Source of the DNA: Coriobacteriia bacterium
GTDB lineage: Bacteria; Actinomycetota; Coriobacteriia; Anaerosomatales; Anaerosomataceae
Reading direction: 5' to 3'
Length of the DNA: 36,718 bases
NCBI GenBank assembly: GCA_026416035.1
Contig: JAOAFY010000009.1
Coordinates: 1-36,718 of the forward strand
Part shown: in pieces, positions 33,454-36,718 of the stretch
Position numbering within the stretch: the first letter of the stretch is position 1
Layout of the letters: every line of letters starts with the position of its first letter
Notes under the pieces: generated by a model
Seen by the model: only the letters and a program-made list of their open reading frames with translations
Told to the model about the DNA's origin: nothing
Databases searched by the model: none
Program-made: the position numbers and the translations under genes

Positions 33454-34929
33454 TCACATCTTGAACACGAACTCCACCGCGGCACGCGCGAGCGCGAACG
33501 GCATCCCCGGGACGTCGCTCGTCGTGCCGAGCACCACGACCCACGCCGCACACGCGATCGTGGGCACCAACAGGACCGGCTTTGCCTCCCTCCGTTGCAC
33601 CTCCTGCCCCTCGGGGCCCTTGAAGAAGGCGAGGTACACGATCGGCAACCAGTACGCAGCGTTCAGAAGCGAGCTGGCGACCATGACGAGCGCGAACCAC
33701 CACATACCTGCCTCAAAGGCGCCGACGGACAGGTACCACTTGGTGATGAACCCCGCGAACAGCGGGACGCCGACGAATGACAGCGATGCGACGGTGAAAG
33801 CGGCCATGGTCCACGGCATCTGGTGCCCGACACCGCCGAGTTCGTGCACCTGAGTCTTGCCGGTAGTCCTCTGGATCGCGCCAGCGGCGAAGAACATCGT
33901 GATCTTGGCGAACGCCTGGTTCGCGATGTGCGCCACGGCCGCGCTCGCGGCGGCCGGCGTCAGCAATGCGGCGCCGAGCACGATGTAGGAGAGCTGGCTT
34001 ACCGTCGAGTAGGCGAGCCGACGCTTGAGGTTGTCCTGGAACATCGCAGCCACCGACCCGGCGATGATCGTGAAGGCGGCCAGGTACGCGAGGGGCACCG
34101 TGTACCCGAGGCGCTTGAGCAGCTCGATCCCGAACACGTTGTACACGACGCGCAAGACGCCGAACGCGCCCACCTTCACGACCGCCACCGCGTGCAGCAG
34201 TGCGCTCACCGGAGTCGGGGCGACCATCGCGCTCGGCAGCCATCCGTGAAGCGGCATGACCGCCGCCTTCACCCCGAATCCCGCAACGAGCGTCACGAAG
34301 AGGACAGCAAGCGAGCGCGGATCTGCAGCGGCGGGCAGCACGCCGGGTCTGGACAGGGTGAGCGTCCCAGCAATCTGGTACGTCAGCGCCGAGCCAAGCA
34401 GTATGCATGCGCCTCCCACAAGCGTGTACGCCAGGTACTTCCTGCCGGCGCGCAGCGCCTCGGGCGTCTCCTCGTGAATCACGAGAGGGTAGGTGCATAT
34501 AGTCAGCGTCTCGTAGAAGACGAACAGCGTGAGCAGGTTTTCTGCGAACGCGACGCCGACGGTCGTCGAGACGCACAGCGCAAAGAAGCCGAAGAACCTG
34601 ACCTTCGCGTGCTCTGGCTCCATGTAGCCGATGGCGTACACCGTGGTGATCAGCCACAGCGCCGATGAGACCAGGGCGAAGAACATGCCGAGCGCGTCCG
34701 CCCTGAACGTGATGCCGATGCCTGGCGTGAACTCGATGAGGTTCCACACGAACGTCTTGCCAGTAAGCGCCGCCGGCAGCATCGAGAGCACGACCACGAA
34801 CTTCAGCGCAGCTGCCCCGAGACTCCAGAACCGTCGCCAGAACACGCTCCTGCCCGTCAGGAACACTAGCCCCGAGCAGGCGAACGAGATGGCTGGGGCG
34901 AGCAATACCCTCACGTCCGCCGTTTCCAC
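33454..34929 (-). CDS. NuoM/MrpD-like ion-translocating subunit
   Basis: 491-residue antiporter-like membrane subunit. E140 (VFYETLTICTYP), K221 (GFGVKAAVMPLHGWLP), K252 (VVKVGAFGVLR) and K397 (AGFITKWYLSVG) are all present, so the proton path is complete. GTG at 34927-34929 was chosen because GGGAGG lies 5 bp upstream; it is 1 bp from the stop of the mrpD-like gene, so translation is coupled. An earlier in-frame start would add seven residues inside the preceding gene. The downstream gap to the next subunit is 12 bp. Confidence 0.89.
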   Translation of the reverse strand: METADVRVLLAPAISFACSGLVFLTGRSVFWRRFWSLGAAALKFVVVLSMLPAALTGKTFVWNLIEFTPGIGITFRADALGMFFALVSSALWLITTVYAIGYMEPEHAKVRFFGFFALCVSTTVGVAFAENLLTLFVFYETLTICTYPLVIHEETPEALRAGRKYLAYTLVGGACILLGSALTYQIAGTLTLSRPGVLPAAADPRSLAVLFVTLVAGFGVKAAVMPLHGWLPSAMVAPTPVSALLHAVAVVKVGAFGVLRVVYNVFGIELLKRLGYTVPLAYLAAFTIIAGSVAAMFQDNLKRRLAYSTVSQLSYIVLGAALLTPAAASAAVAHIANQAFAKITMFFAAGAIQRTTGKTQVHELGGVGHQMPWTMAAFTVASLSFVGVPLFAGFITKWYLSVGAFEAGMWWFALVMVASSLLNAAYWLPIVYLAFFKGPEGQEVQRREAKPVLLVPTIACAAWVVVLGTTSDVPGMPFALARAAVEFVFKM

Positions 34930-34930
34930 G

Positions 34931-36424
34931 TCAGCCTCCCGTCGGAGCAAGCATCCGGGTCACCACGGGCTCTATGAAGGTCAGGGGCACCTTCCCCGCA
35001 AGCCCCATGGCGAGGCAGAGCGCAGCGAGAACCCACATGGGCACCAGCATTGAAAGCGGAGGGTCTCCAACGTGCGTGACTTCTGCGCGTACCGGCTCCT
35101 GGAAGTAGAACGCATTGAGCATCCGGATGTAGTACACGAAGATGAACAGGGCACCGAAGACGAGCGCGAAGCCGAAGGCGGCGTTCTTCGCCTCGAACGC
35201 CCCGAGTGCGATGTACCACTTGCACAGGAACCCGGCGGTGGGCGGTATGCCGACGATCGACACCGCCCCTACCGCAAGCGCCGCTCCCGTCAGCGGCATG
35301 CCGCGGCCGACCCCACGCAGGTCGCTCAAGCGCCGGTACCCCGTCTGGTAGATGATCGCTCCGGCGCTGAGAAACAGCGCGGACTTGATGAGCGCGTGGT
35401 TGAAGATGTGCACGGCCGCGCCTACCAGAGCGTACCGTGACGCCAGGCCGAACCCCATGACGATGTAGCCGACGTTGGAGATGGTGGAGTACGCGAGCAT
35501 CATCTTGATGTCGTCTTGGAACATCGCGAAGAACGCGCCCATCACGATCGATGCCGCCCCGAGCCACGTCAGGAGCCGGTTGAGCGTCACAAGGTCCACG
35601 GCTCGCGATGCGTAGACAACCTGGTACAACCGCAGCATCCCGACGAGGCCCACCTTCACCACGAGCCCCGACAGAACCGCGCTGACCGGGCTCGGAGCGA
35701 TCGCGTGCGCGTCTGGAAGCCATACGTGCAGCGGGAACAGCGCGGCTTTGACCATGAATCCCAGCACGATCGACCCGACCGCCACCGCGACAGGAACGGT
35801 ATCGGCCACGACGCTCAAACGCTGGGTGGCATCCGCGATGTTCAGCGTGCCGGTCACGCCGTACAACATCCCGATCCCGAACAGCACGAAAAGCGAGGAC
35901 ACGGCGCCGAGCACGAGGTACTTGAACGCGGCCATCTCCGCGATGCGCTCGCCGCTTATCGCCACCAGCGCGTAGCCGGACAGCGAGATGATCTCCATGA
36001 AGACGTAGAGGTTGAACATGTCTCCCGTGACCGAGAATCCGATCAGCCCCGCAAGGTTGAGCAGCAGCAGCGCGTAGTAGTACGGGATGCGGGCCTCGTC
36101 GAGGGCATGGGGCGCGTACCTCAGTGAGAACACGATTGCAAGCGCTCCGAGGAACGCGACCACGAACGCGAACGCGCTCACCTCGTCGAACCGGAACTCG
36201 ATGCCGTACGGAGGCGTCCAGCCCCCGAAGGTGTACGAGAACGGGCCTTCTTGGGCCACGCGGATGACGAGAGGAAGCGACGCTCCGACCGTGGCCGCGA
36301 CCGCCGTGGCGGCCCAGACCCATGCCGCCTTGGTGCTCTTGCGAGAGATCGCCGGGGTCACCACGCCGGCGCCGAGCGGCACCAGCACGACGAGAGGGAG
36401 CCAATGCGGCCACTGCCACCACAT
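34931..36424 (-). CDS. mrpD: MrpD-like Na+/H+ antiporter subunit
   Basis: 497-residue membrane subunit closest by eye to MrpD/MnhD: it follows an MrpC gene directly and has E144 (VFMEIISLSGYALVA), K226 (GFMVKAALFPLHVWLPDAH), K257 (LSGLVVKVGLVG) and K402 (AGFLCKWYIALG). SGYALVAISG and PDAHAIAPSPVSA are typical MrpD segments. It would carry one proton or sodium path in the complex. The ATG begins immediately after the mrpC stop (TAGATG), so the two are co-translated. Confidence 0.88.
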   Translation of the reverse strand: MWWQWPHWLPLVVLVPLGAGVVTPAISRKSTKAAWVWAATAVAATVGASLPLVIRVAQEGPFSYTFGGWTPPYGIEFRFDEVSAFAFVVAFLGALAIVFSLRYAPHALDEARIPYYYALLLLNLAGLIGFSVTGDMFNLYVFMEIISLSGYALVAISGERIAEMAAFKYLVLGAVSSLFVLFGIGMLYGVTGTLNIADATQRLSVVADTVPVAVAVGSIVLGFMVKAALFPLHVWLPDAHAIAPSPVSAVLSGLVVKVGLVGMLRLYQVVYASRAVDLVTLNRLLTWLGAASIVMGAFFAMFQDDIKMMLAYSTISNVGYIVMGFGLASRYALVGAAVHIFNHALIKSALFLSAGAIIYQTGYRRLSDLRGVGRGMPLTGAALAVGAVSIVGIPPTAGFLCKWYIALGAFEAKNAAFGFALVFGALFIFVYYIRMLNAFYFQEPVRAEVTHVGDPPLSMLVPMWVLAALCLAMGLAGKVPLTFIEPVVTRMLAPTGG

Positions 36425-36718
36425 CTACTCCAGCTCCCTCAACTCGTCGGCCTCGATAGTCCCGCACTGGCGCCACACCCGCACGATGAGGCTCAACGCA
36501 AGCGCAGTGGTGCTCACCGCCACCACGATCCCGGTGAGGATCAGCGCCTGAGGTATCGGGTTCACGAACGGTGGGTGCGCGTCGGCACCCATGATCGGTG
36601 CGCTGCCGCCATCGACGACCCCGAGAGCGACGATGAACGCGAAGACCGAGGTCTCCATGATGTTGAGGCCCATGAACTTCTTGATCAGGTTGTTCTTCGC
36701 GATCACGCAGTACAGGCC
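36425..36718 (-). CDS. mrpC: MrpC/NuoK-like small subunit (5' end beyond the right edge)
   Basis: The visible 97 residues include the central GLYCVIAKNNLIKKFMGLNI helix start and the hallmark NPIPQALILTGIVVAVSTTALAL segment. Both match MrpC/MnhC, the NuoK-like three-helix subunit of Mrp antiporters. The in-frame coding continues to the edge (four codons beyond the internal GTG at 36706), so the true start and first helix lie outside. Its stop abuts the mrpD ATG. Other Mrp subunits (A/B, E, F, G) would be expected further to the right, but are not visible. Confidence 0.85.
   Translation of the reverse strand, partial: GLYCVIAKNNLIKKFMGLNIMETSVFAFIVALGVVDGGSAPIMGADAHPPFVNPIPQALILTGIVVAVSTTALALSLIVRVWRQCGTIEADELRELE

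Overview
The window is 36.7 kb of very GC-rich, gene-dense bacterial DNA. Many genes start with GTG behind a strong AGGAGG-type ribosome binding site, and neighbours are often only 0-20 bp apart. The gene set (three-repeat CWB2 surface protein, Iron-sulfur-flavoprotein-like protein, single-cluster ferredoxin, tandem DegV proteins, Mrp-type antiporter complex) suggests an actinobacterium, perhaps an anaerobic Coriobacteriia/Anaerosomatales-like lineage. That placement is inferred from gene content; no rRNA is present to test it. I saw no tRNA, rRNA, CRISPR array, insertion sequence or phage gene. 26 of 35 genes lie on the minus strand.

Positions 1-8217 (minus): a run reading CWB2 surface protein, pstS, pstC, pstA, pstB, then a STAS protein, cheY and cheA (cut by the left edge). 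This joins high-affinity phosphate uptake to the start of a chemotaxis-type phosphorelay. No phoU follows pstB. A 16-bp-stem hairpin lies between pstS and pstC and an 8-bp-stem hairpin after pstB. Next come a LeuCD-type hydro-lyase pair (8444-10224), a GNAT acetyltransferase, a UMF1-type MFS protein, a secreted low-complexity protein, a ferredoxin, and a minus-strand pair of an NYN-LOTUS protein and a GT4 glycosyltransferase.

Positions 15.3-26.0 kb: a small secreted protein with a terminator-like hairpin, a SAM methyltransferase, a pair of a cyclic-2,3-diphosphoglycerate-synthetase-family GTPase and carbamate kinase, two DegV fatty-acid-binding proteins, a membrane-anchored type I phosphodiesterase, an unrecognised 192-residue protein, and an NAD-salvage operon (pncB, pncA) that ends in an Fe-S flavoprotein-like gene.

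Positions 26.1-36.7 kb: an ABC-2 exporter pair, a second MFS transporter, then the distal part of an Mrp/complex-I-like operon: mrpC (cut by the right edge), mrpD and three more NuoL/M/N-type subunits. The last of these is 881 residues long because of a roughly 290-residue helical C-terminal extension of unknown role. Convergent genes are packed tightly: arcC and degV share a CTAG stop, and the GNAT and MFS genes overlap by 49 bp. The features most worth a second look are that extension, the pst-STAS-che linkage, the cDPGS-like/carbamate kinase pair and the NYN-LOTUS protein.
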